Assembly: GCA_964412195.1 (NCBI GenBank)
Contig: CAYPNP010000026.1
Span: 1 to 61,592 of the forward strand
Length of the DNA: 61,592 nucleotides
Direction of reading: 5' to 3'
Origin: CAYPNP01 sp964412195
Lineage (GTDB): Bacteria; Acidobacteriota; JAAYUB01
Below are positions 40,364 through 48,879 of this stretch, in pieces. The position numbers and the translations under genes were made by a program. The notes below the pieces were generated by a model. It saw only the letters and a list, made by a program, of their open reading frames with translations, made no database searches and was not told where the DNA came from. Within the stretch, counting starts at the first letter, position 1. Every line of letters begins with the position of its first letter.

Positions 40364-41659
40364 TCAGGGATAGATCTTGTACAGCATCCGCGGGAAGGCG
40401 ATGGTCTCCCGCACGTGCTCCAGCCCGCAGACCCACGAGACGCACCGCTCGATGCCCATGCCGAATCCGCCGTGGGGGCAGGTGCCGTACTTGCGCAGGT
40501 CCAGGTACCACTGGAAGGCCTCCTCGGGCAGGCCGTGCTCGTGGATCTTGGCCAGGAGCTGGGTGTGGTCGGCCAGGCGCTCGCCGCCGCCGATGACCTC
40601 GCCGTAGCCCTCCGGCGCCAGGACGTCCACGCACAGGGCCTTGGTTGGGTCCTGAGGGTCGGTGGCCATGTAGAAGGCCTTCACCGCGGCCGGGTAGCGG
40701 TGGACCATCACCGGCCGGTCGTAGCGCTCGCTGAGGATGGTCTCGTCGGTGCCGCCCAGGTCGCCGCCGTACACGAAGCCGGTGCCGGCCTCCTGCAGGA
40801 TTTTGGCCGCCTCGTCGTAGGACAGCCGCGGGAAGGGCGGCTGGATCGTCTCCAGCTTCGCGGCGTCGCGCTCCAGGACCTTCAACTCCTCCCGGCGGTT
40901 CTCCAGCACCCGCCGGACGATGAAGGAGATGAAGCTCTCGGCCAGCGCCATGACGTCCTCGAGCTGCGCCCAGGCCATCTCCGGCTCGATCATCCAGAAC
41001 TCGGTCAGGTGGCGCCGGGTCTTGGACTTTTCCGCCCGGAAGGTGGGGCCGAAGCAGTACACCTTGCCGAAGGCCATGGCGGTGGCCTCGTTGTAGAGCT
41101 GGCCGCTCTGGGTCAGGTACGCCTTGCCCTCGTCGAAGTACTGGGTCTCGAAGAGGGTGGTGGTTCCCTCGCAGGCGTTGGGGGTGAAGATGGGCGTGTC
41201 GACCAGGGTGAAGCCCATGCCGTCGAGGCAGTCCCGGCAGGCCTTGATGATCTCGTGCCGCACCTTCATGATGGCGTGCTGGCGCCGCGAGCGAAGCCAG
41301 AGGTGCCGGTTCTCCATCAGGAAGGCGGTGCCGTGTTCCTTCTTGGTGATGGGGTAGTCCTCCACCAGCTGGACGATCCGGAAGCCGGTGACGTCCAGCT
41401 CGTAGCCGCCCACCGCCCGCGCCTCCTTGCGGATCTTGCCGGTCACGATCACGCTGGACTCCTGTCCCACCCGCTGGGCCTCGGCGAAGGTTGCCTCGTC
41501 GACGGCGTTCTTGGCCACGATGCACTGCATGACGCCGGTGCCGTCGCGCACCAGCAGGAACAGGATCTTGCCGCTCGAGCGCAGGTTGTAAAGCCAGCCC
41601 TTGAGGGTGACTTCGTGGCCTTCGTGCCGGGCCGCGTCGGAGATGGCGATGTGCTGCAT
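40364..41659 (-). CDS. asnS: Asparaginyl-tRNA synthetase
   Basis: The 431-aa protein starts MQHIAISDAARHEG after AAGGAGGCAACC. An N-terminal OB-fold (about 15-105; VTLKGWLYNLRSSGKILFLL) binds the anticodon. The class II catalytic core carries RHLWLRSRRQHAIMKVRHE, motif 2 CFGPTFRAEKSKTRRHLTEF, and motif 3 GGFGMGIERCVSWVCG. The end FPRMLYKIYP fits the compact AsnRS form seen in some non-proteobacterial phyla rather than the PFPR-TP end of E. coli AsnRS. It charges tRNA-Asn with Asn in the cytoplasm. It is monocistronic between two repeat blocks. Confidence 0.93.
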   Translation of the reverse strand: MQHIAISDAARHEGHEVTLKGWLYNLRSSGKILFLLVRDGTGVMQCIVAKNAVDEATFAEAQRVGQESSVIVTGKIRKEARAVGGYELDVTGFRIVQLVEDYPITKKEHGTAFLMENRHLWLRSRRQHAIMKVRHEIIKACRDCLDGMGFTLVDTPIFTPNACEGTTTLFETQYFDEGKAYLTQSGQLYNEATAMAFGKVYCFGPTFRAEKSKTRRHLTEFWMIEPEMAWAQLEDVMALAESFISFIVRRVLENRREELKVLERDAAKLETIQPPFPRLSYDEAAKILQEAGTGFVYGGDLGGTDETILSERYDRPVMVHRYPAAVKAFYMATDPQDPTKALCVDVLAPEGYGEVIGGGERLADHTQLLAKIHEHGLPEEAFQWYLDLRKYGTCPHGGFGMGIERCVSWVCGLEHVRETIAFPRMLYKIYP

Positions 41660-41992
41660 GGTTGCCTCCTTGGCCGGAGCCTTCGCAAATTGCAGCATGA
41701 TACCGGAAATCCCTCCGCTTGACAACCCTCCCCATCGTGCTCGTGCTCGGAATCTTGCTCGTGTTCGTAATTGAGACTCGGGACTAGAGGCTTGAGGCTC
41801 GAAAGCTGGAATCCGAGAATCAGGATCCGCCGCCCGTTGTCTGGTAAGAGAAGACCCCAATTCCAGGATACCGGTTTCGAAGCCCGATTCCTACTTCTCA
41901 ATTCTGAGTTCCCGATCCCGAGCCCCGAGCCTCGAGCCTCGAGCCTCTAGTCCCGAGTCCCGATTACGAGCACGAGCACGGCTGGGGGGGAT
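41660..41992. repeat. Repeat-filled spacer: GAGCACG and GACTCGGG words
   Basis: CGTGCTCGTGCTCGGAATC (about 41737-41756) and GAGACTCGGGACTAGAGGC (about 41776-41795) are mirrored by CTCGAGCCTCGAGCCTCTAG (about 41931-41950) and ATTACGAGCACGAGCACGG (about 41964-41982). The two words occur as nested inverted pairs. There is no gene. Confidence 0.8.
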
Positions 41993-44428
41993 TTACCGAC
42001 CGGGGGAGGCTCCGGTGGCGGGTGGGGGCGCGGCGGCGGCGGCCAGGTCGGGATACAGCCACGCGTACATCGAGCGGTTGGCCAGAACGAGGTTCACGTA
42101 CTCCCGGGTTTGGGAGAAGTGGACTTCGGGGATGAAGTAGTAGTCCACCGGTTTGCCCGACAGCCGGCTCCAGTACACCGACTGGCTCTGGCCGGCATTG
42201 TAAGCGGCGGCCACCGGCGCGGCGTGCTGCAGCCGGTCCAGCAGCTGCCGGACGTACCAGACACCGAGCCGGACGTTGAGCGCCTCGTCGTAGAGCGCGG
42301 CCGGGTCGGACGGCAGCGCGATGTTCCGCCGGGCGGCCACCTCCTTGGCCGTCTCCGGCATGAGCTGCATCAGCCCGCGGGCGGCCACGGGCGAGTGGGC
42401 CCGCGGGTTGCAGCGGCTCTCCTGCAGCATGATCCCGTAGACGAGGAAAGGCTCGACGGCCGCCTCCCGGCAGGCGGCCAGGACGTCGTCCCGGAAGGGC
42501 GCCGGGTAGCACCAGGCCATCACCTCGGGGTGGATGGCGGCGAAGGGGGTGCCGGCCGGGTAGCGCCGCAGCAGGGCGTGGCCGTAGGTGAAGGCCCGGT
42601 GGATGTTGCCGCTGCGGTCGAAGAGCCGCGCCTGGGTGTAGAGCCGGCACTCGGCCAGGTCCGACGGCGAGGCGCCGTCCGCCTTGGCGATGTCGGCCAG
42701 GCGGCAGCGGTCGTACTCCAGGGCGGCGGGCGCCGCCAGGCCCAGGCGCTGGAACGTCCGCGCGCGGTACAGGATTGCGGCGGCCGCCTTGAGGGACGGT
42801 TTGGCCGGCTCCGGCAGCGCGCCGTCCGGCAGGGGCGCCACCGCCGCCAGCTCGGCCAGGCGCGCCGAGAGCTTGGGCAGCTTGGCCGCGCCCTCCCGCC
42901 AGGCGGCCAGGTCACCGGTGAGGAAGTGCAGCCGGCAGAGTTCACGGTAGGCGGCGGCCTCGTCCCCGGCGCCGGAACGCTCGGTGAAGCGCTGCCGCGC
43001 CGCGGCGGCCAGACGCCCGCCCAGCGGCGGCTGCCGGTCCAGGATCTGGCGGGCCCGATCCATGGAGAGGAAACTGTAGTAGTTGCCCCAGCGGTAGACG
43101 TCGGAGGTCCAGGCCTCCAGGGCCTGCGCGTCGTCGCCCGCGGCGGCGTGGGCCAGGCCGAGGAAGAAGGTCGCCTCGGACTGGTCGGGCCGGTCGCCGT
43201 CGGCGGCGGGCGGCAGCTTGGCCGCCAGCTCCGCCAGCGCCGGCGCGGCCTGCTGTGGCAGGCCCAGCTGCAGGTCCAGCAGGGCCAGGCGGAAGGAGAA
43301 CTCCAGGCGGGGCACCCCGTGGAGGGTGCGGACGCCCTGGTCCAGCCAGCCGAGGGCGGCGTCGCTGGGGCCGGTCAGGCGGGCGATGTTGTAGAGTGCC
43401 CGCAGCACGTCGGCCCGGCCCCGGTCGGTGTCGGCTTCCGCCAGCAACGCGGTGTAGAGCGGGACGGCTTCGGCCTCCCGCCCGGCCAGGGTGAGCGCCC
43501 GGGCCATGGCGTAGCGGCTCTGGGTGGCGACTCCCTTGTCGACTCCGGCGGCGGCCTGCTGGAACCAGGTCAGGGCGGAGGGGTAGTCGCCCTTCAGGAA
43601 GAAGCAGCGGCCGCGCCAGTACTGGTACAGCGGCTGGCTGGCCGAGGCGGGGAAGCGCTGCTGCAGCTCCGCCACCAGCGGCTGGGCGCGGGTGATCTCC
43701 CGGTTCTCAATCAGCACCCGGACCAGTGCCGCGAGCCTGGGCTCGGAGACCCGCACGGTCGACAGCAGCATGGGCTGGTCGGCGATGGCCACCGCGGCGG
43801 CGGCCTCGGTGCGGCTCTCGCCGCAACCGAGCAGCTCCTGGAGCAGCGAGCCGGCGGCCGCCCAGTCCTGCCGGGCGAGGTGGATCCGGGCGACGCGCAG
43901 GCGGGCCTCCTGCCGGCGCTTCTTCTGTTTCAGGATGTAGCTCTCGAAGGTCTGCAGGGCCAGGTCCAGCTTGCCGGCGTCGGCGTAGCTGGCGGCCAGC
44001 TGGAAGTGGGCTTCCGGCGCCCAGGGGCTGTCGGGCAGGGCGCGGACCAGCTCGTAGAGGCACTGCCGCGCGCCAGCGTCGACGTCCGCGGCCGCCAGTG
44101 CCTGGGCGCGCGACCAGAGGATGTAGTCGCGGAAGAGGGCGTCCTTGTCCTGCCAGGCGGCGTAGACGGCGGCCGCCTCGGCGGGGCGGCCGAGCTGCTC
44201 CAGCAGCCAGGCGTGCAGCAGGTAGTAGCGGCCGGCGGCGTAGTCCTGCGGAGTGTCGGCCTGGATCTGCCCGACCTCGCGGAGCGCGTCCGGCCAGCGG
44301 TTCTCCGCGTACGCCCGGTCCAGCTCGGGACGGCCGGTGCCGGCGGCGGTGAAGGCGGCCAACTGGATGAGGATCCACCCCGCCAGAATGATTGGCTTCA
44401 AGCCACGCTGGAATTTCGTCCGGGTCAT
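41993..44428 (-). CDS. Soluble lytic murein transglycosylase (Slt70-like)
   Basis: The 811-aa protein starts MTRTKFQRGLKPII at the ATG at 44426-44428, with a signal peptide to about residue 30 (LAAFTAAG). A long alpha-superhelical TPR-like region (about 35-620) matches the doughnut U-domain of Slt70. The C-terminal SLT domain (about 640-790) has the catalytic Glu in GIMLQESRCNPRAHSPVAA, then GLMQLMPETA, AYNAGQS and a final SQTREYVNLVLANR. It cleaves peptidoglycan glycan strands non-hydrolytically in the periplasm. Longer upstream starts translate only repeat DNA. Confidence 0.92.
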   Translation of the reverse strand: MTRTKFQRGLKPIILAGWILIQLAAFTAAGTGRPELDRAYAENRWPDALREVGQIQADTPQDYAAGRYYLLHAWLLEQLGRPAEAAAVYAAWQDKDALFRDYILWSRAQALAAADVDAGARQCLYELVRALPDSPWAPEAHFQLAASYADAGKLDLALQTFESYILKQKKRRQEARLRVARIHLARQDWAAAGSLLQELLGCGESRTEAAAAVAIADQPMLLSTVRVSEPRLAALVRVLIENREITRAQPLVAELQQRFPASASQPLYQYWRGRCFFLKGDYPSALTWFQQAAAGVDKGVATQSRYAMARALTLAGREAEAVPLYTALLAEADTDRGRADVLRALYNIARLTGPSDAALGWLDQGVRTLHGVPRLEFSFRLALLDLQLGLPQQAAPALAELAAKLPPAADGDRPDQSEATFFLGLAHAAAGDDAQALEAWTSDVYRWGNYYSFLSMDRARQILDRQPPLGGRLAAAARQRFTERSGAGDEAAAYRELCRLHFLTGDLAAWREGAAKLPKLSARLAELAAVAPLPDGALPEPAKPSLKAAAAILYRARTFQRLGLAAPAALEYDRCRLADIAKADGASPSDLAECRLYTQARLFDRSGNIHRAFTYGHALLRRYPAGTPFAAIHPEVMAWCYPAPFRDDVLAACREAAVEPFLVYGIMLQESRCNPRAHSPVAARGLMQLMPETAKEVAARRNIALPSDPAALYDEALNVRLGVWYVRQLLDRLQHAAPVAAAYNAGQSQSVYWSRLSGKPVDYYFIPEVHFSQTREYVNLVLANRSMYAWLYPDLAAAAAPPPATGASPGR

Positions 44429-44696
44429 CGAGCCGTTCCCCCCGCGTTGGGCAAAGGCCATTGTACGGGAGAAGCCGCCGGAAAACAAATATTGCGAATT
44501 GCGGATGGCGGATTGGGAATCCGCGGACTTCGGACCGCGGACATCGGGGTGCGGAACTTGCCTTTTCGTGTATTTAGTGTATTTCGTGGTTTCGATCGGG
44601 AATTGTGGATTGACTCGTCCGTGGGGTGCGTGCATGGTAGAATGCAACCATTGAAGGTTTCGTGGATTTGACTCTGCAAACGGTGCGAGGAGGGGA
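44429..44696. repeat. Spacer with GCGGATTGGGAATCCGCGG and CGTGTATTT words
   Basis: ATTGCGGATGGCGGATTGGG (about 44503-44522), then TCCGCGGACTTCGGACCGCGG and CGTGTATTTAGTGTATTTCG (about 44566-44585) lie in this divergent spacer. AGGAGGGGA (about 44687-44695) is the RBS of the following gene. Confidence 0.65.
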
Positions 44697-47600
44697 GTGA
44701 AAGACCGTTTGATGAGCTTTCGAATGGATTGCAGCCAAGCGACGCAGAATGCGCCGATGGGTCCGGTTTGGCGGCGTTTCCGCATTGCCGCCGCCCTGCT
44801 CGCCCTGTGCGCAGGCGCCGCGTGGGGCCTCGATCCCGACAAGGCCGTCACGCAGTACTCGCGCCGCATCTGGCAGATCGAGCAGGGGCTGCCCCAGAAC
44901 TCGGTCAACGGCATCGTCCAGGACCGCCAGGGCTACCTCTGGCTCTGCACCCAGGAGGGGCTGGCGCGCTTCGACGGCGCGAGCTTCACGGTCTACGATA
45001 AGCTCAACACGCCGGCCATCACCAACAACAACGTGCGGGCGCTGCTGGTCGGCCGGGACGGCACGCTCTGGATCGGCACCAACGGCGGCCTGGTGAGCTA
45101 CCGAGATGGCCAGTTTCGCGCCTACACCACGAAGGACGGCCTGGCCTACGACATCGTCACCGCCTTGGCCGAGGGGCCCGACGGCGCCGTCTGGATCGCC
45201 ACCTATGGCGGCGGGCTGTCGCGCCTGCTCGACGGGCGCTTCACCACCTGGACCACCCGGGACGGCCTGGCCCACAACAGCCTGCTTTCCGTCCTGGTGG
45301 ATCCCGACGGCACCGTCTGGCTCGGCACCAACGGCGCGGGTGTCTGCCGCCGGCGGGGCGGCGCTTTCGACCGGCTGGACGAGCGGCAGGGCCTGCCGAA
45401 TCCCATCGTCTACGCGCTCCTGCGCGACCGCGAGGGCACGCTCTGGGCCGGCACCTACGGCGGAGGCCTGGCGGCGCTGCGGGGGGACCGGTTCGAGGCG
45501 GTCACAACCCGGGACGGCCTGTCCGGCGACCGGGTGCTGTCGGTGTTTGAGGACCGCGACGGCAACCTCTGGGCGGGCACTTTCGGCGGCGGCGTGTGCC
45601 GCCGGGCCCGCGGCCGCTGGGCGACCTTCTCGCGGGCCGAGGGGCTGCCCTACGAAGTGTCCCGCTCCTTCTGCGAGGACCGCGAGGGAAACCTTTGGGT
45701 GGGCACCGACGGCGGCGGCCTGGTCCGGCTGGCCGACGGCAGTTTCACCACCACCAGCGTCCAGGAAGGCCTGTCCAACCCCTACGCCATCGGCATATTG
45801 GAGACCCGCGCCGGCGATCTCTGGGTGGCCACCAACGGCGGCGGGCTCAACCGGATGAGCGGCGGGCGCATCGAGCACCTGGACACCCGCCACGGCTTCC
45901 CCCACGACCTGATCCGCTGCATGTTCGAGGACCCCGCCGGCGCCCTCTGGGTGGGCACCGACGGCGGTGGGCTGGTGCGGCTCCAAGGCGGCCGCCTCAC
46001 CCGCTACACCACGCGGGAAGGCCTCTCCGGCGACCGCGTCATCAGCGTCTGCGTCGACCGCCGCGGCGTGGTCTGGGCCGGCACCAACGGCGCCGGGCTC
46101 AACCGCATCGAGGGCGGGCGGATCACCAGCTACTCGCGGCGGGCCGGCCGGCTGGCCGACCTGGTCAACGTGGTCCACGAGGACCGCGCGGGCAACCTCT
46201 GGGTCGGCACCTACGGCGGGCTGTGGCAGTTCCGCGACGGGCGGTTCGTGACCTTCCCCGGCCAGGACCAGGTCGGCGACGCCATCGTCACCCATGTGTA
46301 CGAGGACGACCGGGGCGTCATCTGGCTGGGGACCATCGGCTTCGGGCTCTTCCGCCTGGAGGGCGGCCGCGTCTCCCGGATCACCCGCAAGGACGGCCTC
46401 TTCGACGACATCGCCTACGAGATCCTGGAGGACGGGCTCGGCAACATGTGGATGAGCTGCAACCGCGGCGTCTACCGCGCCCGGAAGTCGGAGCTGGAGG
46501 ACTTCGCCGCCGGGCGGATCCGGCAGGTCCAGTCGGTCGCCTACGGCAGCACCGACGGCATGAAGACCGCCGAGTGCAACGGCGGCTTCCAGCCCTCCGG
46601 CATCCGCACCCGCGACGGGCGCCTCTGGTTCCCCACCTCCGACGGCGTGGCGGTGATCGACCCGCGCCGGATCCGGGTCAACAAGGAGCCGCCGCCCGTG
46701 CGGGTCGAGGTGGTCATGGTGAACGGCGCTCCCGTGGAGCCGCGCGGCCGGCTGGTCCTGCCGCCGGGCCGCCACGACCTGGAAATCCGCTACACCGGCC
46801 TGTCGCTGGTGGCGCCGGAAAAGGTACGCTTTCTCTACCGCCTGGACGGCTTCGACCGCGGCTGGAAGGATGCCGGCGCACGCCGGACCGCCTACTACAC
46901 CAACATCCCGCCCGGCGAGTTCACCTTCCGGGTGATCGCCTGCAACAACGATGGCGTCTGGAACCGCATCGGCGCCTCATTGGCGGTGACTCAGCGGCCC
47001 TACTTCTACCAGACCGCCTGGTTCCCCTTCCTGGCGGCGGGTCTGTTCGTGGTGGCGGTGGCCGGCGCAGGGCTGTTCCGGGAGCGGCGCCTGCGGGCCC
47101 GGCAGCGGGAGCTGGAGCAGCTGGTGGACGAGCGGACGCTGCAGCTGCGGGTCGCCAACGAGCGGCTGGAGCGGCTGTCCACCGAGGACGCCCTCACCGG
47201 CCTGGCCAACCGGCGGCGCTTCGACGAGCACCTGGACGGGCTGTGGCGGCAGCACGCGCGGGCCGGCACGTCCCTGGCGCTGGTCATGGTCGACCTGGAC
47301 GGGTTCAAGGAGTACAACGACCTGTACGGCCATCCGCAGGGAGATGCCTGCCTGGTGCAGGTGGCCGGGGTGCTGGCCGGGGCGGCGCAGCGCGCGGGTG
47401 ACCTGGCCGCCCGGTACGGCGGCGAGGAGTTCGTGCTGGTGCTGGCGGGCTCCAACCTGACGGGCGCCGTCCGGCTGGCTGAGGCGCTCCGGAGCCGCGT
47501 CGAGGCGCTGGCCATCCCGCACGAGCGCGCCCCGCACGGCCGCCGCGTGGCGACGGTCAGCCTGGGCGTCGCCGCCGGCGTGCCGGAGGCGGGCACGCCG

Positions 47601-47750
47601 TGGCGCGGGCTGGTGGCCCGGGCTGACGCGGCCCTCTACCGCGCCAAGGCGCAGGGCCGCAACCGGGTGGAGGCGGAGGAGGGAAACGGCGAAGCGGCGA
47701 AACGGCGAAACGGCGAGGGGAAGGACGAGGGGCTCGGGACTCGGGGCTAG
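44697..47750 (+). CDS. Reg_prop beta-propeller sensor with Y_Y_Y domain and GGDEF diguanylate cyclase
   Basis: The 1017-aa protein comes from GTG at 44697 behind GAGGAGGGGA; ATG at 44712 is an alternative. After a signal/anchor segment (about 28-45) come about thirteen Reg_prop repeats (pattern DRxGxLWxGTxGGGLxRL), two seven-bladed propellers by count. A Y_Y_Y Ig-like domain (about 690-760), TM (about 767-788), coiled coil and GGDEF (about 830-985) follow, with active-site GGEEF near 907 and metal-site DLDGFKEYND. It should sense a periplasmic, possibly glycan, ligand and make cyclic di-GMP. No RxxD inhibitory site is obvious just before GGEEF. The C-terminal GLGTRG is encoded by the GACTCGGGGCTAG word repeat. 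Confidence 0.92.
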   Translation: MKDRLMSFRMDCSQATQNAPMGPVWRRFRIAAALLALCAGAAWGLDPDKAVTQYSRRIWQIEQGLPQNSVNGIVQDRQGYLWLCTQEGLARFDGASFTVYDKLNTPAITNNNVRALLVGRDGTLWIGTNGGLVSYRDGQFRAYTTKDGLAYDIVTALAEGPDGAVWIATYGGGLSRLLDGRFTTWTTRDGLAHNSLLSVLVDPDGTVWLGTNGAGVCRRRGGAFDRLDERQGLPNPIVYALLRDREGTLWAGTYGGGLAALRGDRFEAVTTRDGLSGDRVLSVFEDRDGNLWAGTFGGGVCRRARGRWATFSRAEGLPYEVSRSFCEDREGNLWVGTDGGGLVRLADGSFTTTSVQEGLSNPYAIGILETRAGDLWVATNGGGLNRMSGGRIEHLDTRHGFPHDLIRCMFEDPAGALWVGTDGGGLVRLQGGRLTRYTTREGLSGDRVISVCVDRRGVVWAGTNGAGLNRIEGGRITSYSRRAGRLADLVNVVHEDRAGNLWVGTYGGLWQFRDGRFVTFPGQDQVGDAIVTHVYEDDRGVIWLGTIGFGLFRLEGGRVSRITRKDGLFDDIAYEILEDGLGNMWMSCNRGVYRARKSELEDFAAGRIRQVQSVAYGSTDGMKTAECNGGFQPSGIRTRDGRLWFPTSDGVAVIDPRRIRVNKEPPPVRVEVVMVNGAPVEPRGRLVLPPGRHDLEIRYTGLSLVAPEKVRFLYRLDGFDRGWKDAGARRTAYYTNIPPGEFTFRVIACNNDGVWNRIGASLAVTQRPYFYQTAWFPFLAAGLFVVAVAGAGLFRERRLRARQRELEQLVDERTLQLRVANERLERLSTEDALTGLANRRRFDEHLDGLWRQHARAGTSLALVMVDLDGFKEYNDLYGHPQGDACLVQVAGVLAGAAQRAGDLAARYGGEEFVLVLAGSNLTGAVRLAEALRSRVEALAIPHERAPHGRRVATVSLGVAAGVPEAGTPWRGLVARADAALYRAKAQGRNRVEAEEGNGEAAKRRNGEGKDEGLGTRG

Positions 47751-47905
47751 GGGATCGTAGTCCCGGTCCGCCGGCCCGGGAACAAAGATCGGGTACTCCC
47801 GGTCCGCCGGACCGGGAAAACCGAAACATCACCATCCAGAGCGCAAGTCTCAGAGACTGAAAGCGGAGTTCCGGGGCGGGCCGACCCGGACTACGGGTAA
47901 ACGGC
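47728..47905. repeat. GGGACTCGGGGC and CGGTCCGCCGGNCCGGGA words
   Basis: GGGCTCGGGACTCGGGGCTA (47731-47750) overlaps the 3' end of the GGDEF gene. Two CCCGGTCCGCCGGNCCGGGA units follow (about 47762-47818), and GGGCCGACCCGGACTACGGG (about 47880) is a mirrored variant. The second word is related to those in rhs and at 18.1 kb. Confidence 0.7.
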
Positions 47906-47934
47906 GTCAACTCCGTCGACTCCGCGAATATCCG

Positions 47935-47963
47935 TTGACGGGGAAAGCCTGGGTGGCTATACT
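47935..47963 (+). promoter_or_regulatory. mazEF promoter
   Basis: TTGACG (47935-47940) and TATACT (47958-47963) are 17 bp apart, 25 bp before the mazE start. Both hexamers match consensus at 5 of 6 positions. Confidence 0.85.
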
Positions 47964-47973
47964 TTGTATAGCC
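47955..47973 (+). promoter_or_regulatory. mazEF autoregulatory operator
   Basis: A perfect inverted repeat, GGCTATAC-TTT-GTATAGCC, covers the -10 hexamer. Its position is right for repression by the AbrB-type antitoxin alone or with bound toxin. Confidence 0.8.
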
Positions 47974-47987
47974 AATGGAGGTGAACC

Positions 47988-48236
47988 ATGGTCACTCGAG
48001 TGCAACGGTGGGGGAACAGCCAGGGATTGCGCCTGGCCCGGCAGATCCTGGAGGATGCGCGGATCGGCGTCGGGGACGAGGTCGAGGTGACGGTCCGGGA
48101 CGGCCAGATCGTCATCGCCCCATCCCGCCGGGTCCGTGGCCGGCATAGCCTGGAGGAACTGGTCTCCCGCATACCATCTAAACAGAAGGCGGCGGAAATG
48201 GACTGGGGCCCGCCCGCCGGGAAAGAGGCATGGTAG
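47988..48236 (+). CDS. mazE: AbrB/MazE-type antitoxin
   Basis: The 82-aa protein starts MVTRVQRWGNSQGLRL. This is the SpoVT-AbrB swapped-hairpin DNA-binding domain (residues 1-48; WGNSQGLRL and VEVTVRDGQIVIAP). A flexible acidic/helical tail (about 50-82; SLEELVSRIP, AAEMDWGPPAGKEAW) should wrap the toxin. TGGAGGTG precedes the ATG. It is directly followed by mazF with no gap. It should neutralise MazF and repress its own promoter through the operator over the -10. Confidence 0.93.
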   Translation: MVTRVQRWGNSQGLRLARQILEDARIGVGDEVEVTVRDGQIVIAPSRRVRGRHSLEELVSRIPSKQKAAEMDWGPPAGKEAW

Positions 48237-48572
48237 ATGAAACGCTACCTCCCCCGGAAAGGCGACTTCATCGCGGTGAGCTTCGATCCCCAATCCGGCC
48301 ACGAGCAGAAGGGACGCCGGCCGGCCCTGGTCGTCAGCAACACCCTCTTCAACGAGAAGACCGGACTGGCGATCGTCTGCCCCCTCACCACCACCGACCG
48401 CGGCTATCCCTTCCACGTGCCCGTCCGGGACAACCCGGAAGTCGCCGGCTTCGTGATGGCCGAGCAAGTCAAATCCATCGACTACCAAGCCCGCCAGGCC
48501 AAGCGGATCGGCCACGCCTCGGCGGACGTGCTGGACGAGGTCCTCTCCATCCTGGACGCGTGCCTGTATTGA
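48237..48572 (+). CDS. mazF: MazF/PemK endoribonuclease toxin
   Basis: At 111 aa it has the standard length. PRKGDFIAVSFDPQSGHEQK at 6-25 and GRRPALVVSNTLFNEKTGLA carry the conserved Arg/Ser/Thr active-site region. CPLTTTDRGYPFHVPV and AEQVKSIDYQARQAKRIG complete the SH3-like PemK fold. The protein cleaves RNA at a short specific sequence that cannot be read from the protein. The start codon immediately follows the mazE stop. All key regions look intact, so the pair is probably active. Confidence 0.94.
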   Translation: MKRYLPRKGDFIAVSFDPQSGHEQKGRRPALVVSNTLFNEKTGLAIVCPLTTTDRGYPFHVPVRDNPEVAGFVMAEQVKSIDYQARQAKRIGHASADVLDEVLSILDACLY

Positions 48573-48879
48573 GGAGAATCCAAGATCTCGCGAGAAGATC
48601 TGGTGTCAGGCTCGGTCACGAAAGCGGGGTTCGGGACTCGGGGCTCGAAATTTCATAGTGCCGGGCTCGGTAACAAATTTTGGAGGCGGATCCCTCCGCG
48701 CCCATCCGCGTGGATCCGCGTCTGATTCCATCTGGTCCCTGGTCCGCGATCGACGCGGATTTCCGCGGATTAGCCCTCCGACTGGTTTCCGGAAATTCCC
48801 GCACTTCGTTTCATTCGTCCGCATCCAACAAGTATTGATAGACCGCATGGTCAACTCATTTTCGATCGGGAGGCCCTGA
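48573..48879. repeat. Spacer with GTGTCAGGCTCGGTCAC elements and CCGCGTGGATCCGCG words
   Basis: GTGTCAGGCTCGGTCACG (about 48602-48619) and a diverged GTGCCGGGCTCGGTAAC (about 48658-48674) are minus-oriented copies of the GTGACAGAGCC family. Words GGGACTCGGGGCTCG (about 48633), CCATCCGCGTGGATCCGCGT (about 48703-48722) and GATTTCCGCGGATT (about 48757-48770) follow. There is no gene. Confidence 0.7.

Noticed and set aside
40364..41659. asnS as a non-discriminating aspartyl-tRNA synthetase
   Set aside because: The OB-fold and the CFGPTFRAEKSKTRRHLTEF and FGMGIERCVSW blocks fit AsnRS. I considered AspRS because of the compact C-terminus but see no AspRS-specific insertion.
44429..44914. N-terminal extension of the lytic transglycosylase to 44914
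   Set aside because: The added residues translate the CGTGTATTT and GCGGATT words. The ATG at 44428 is followed directly by a good signal peptide.
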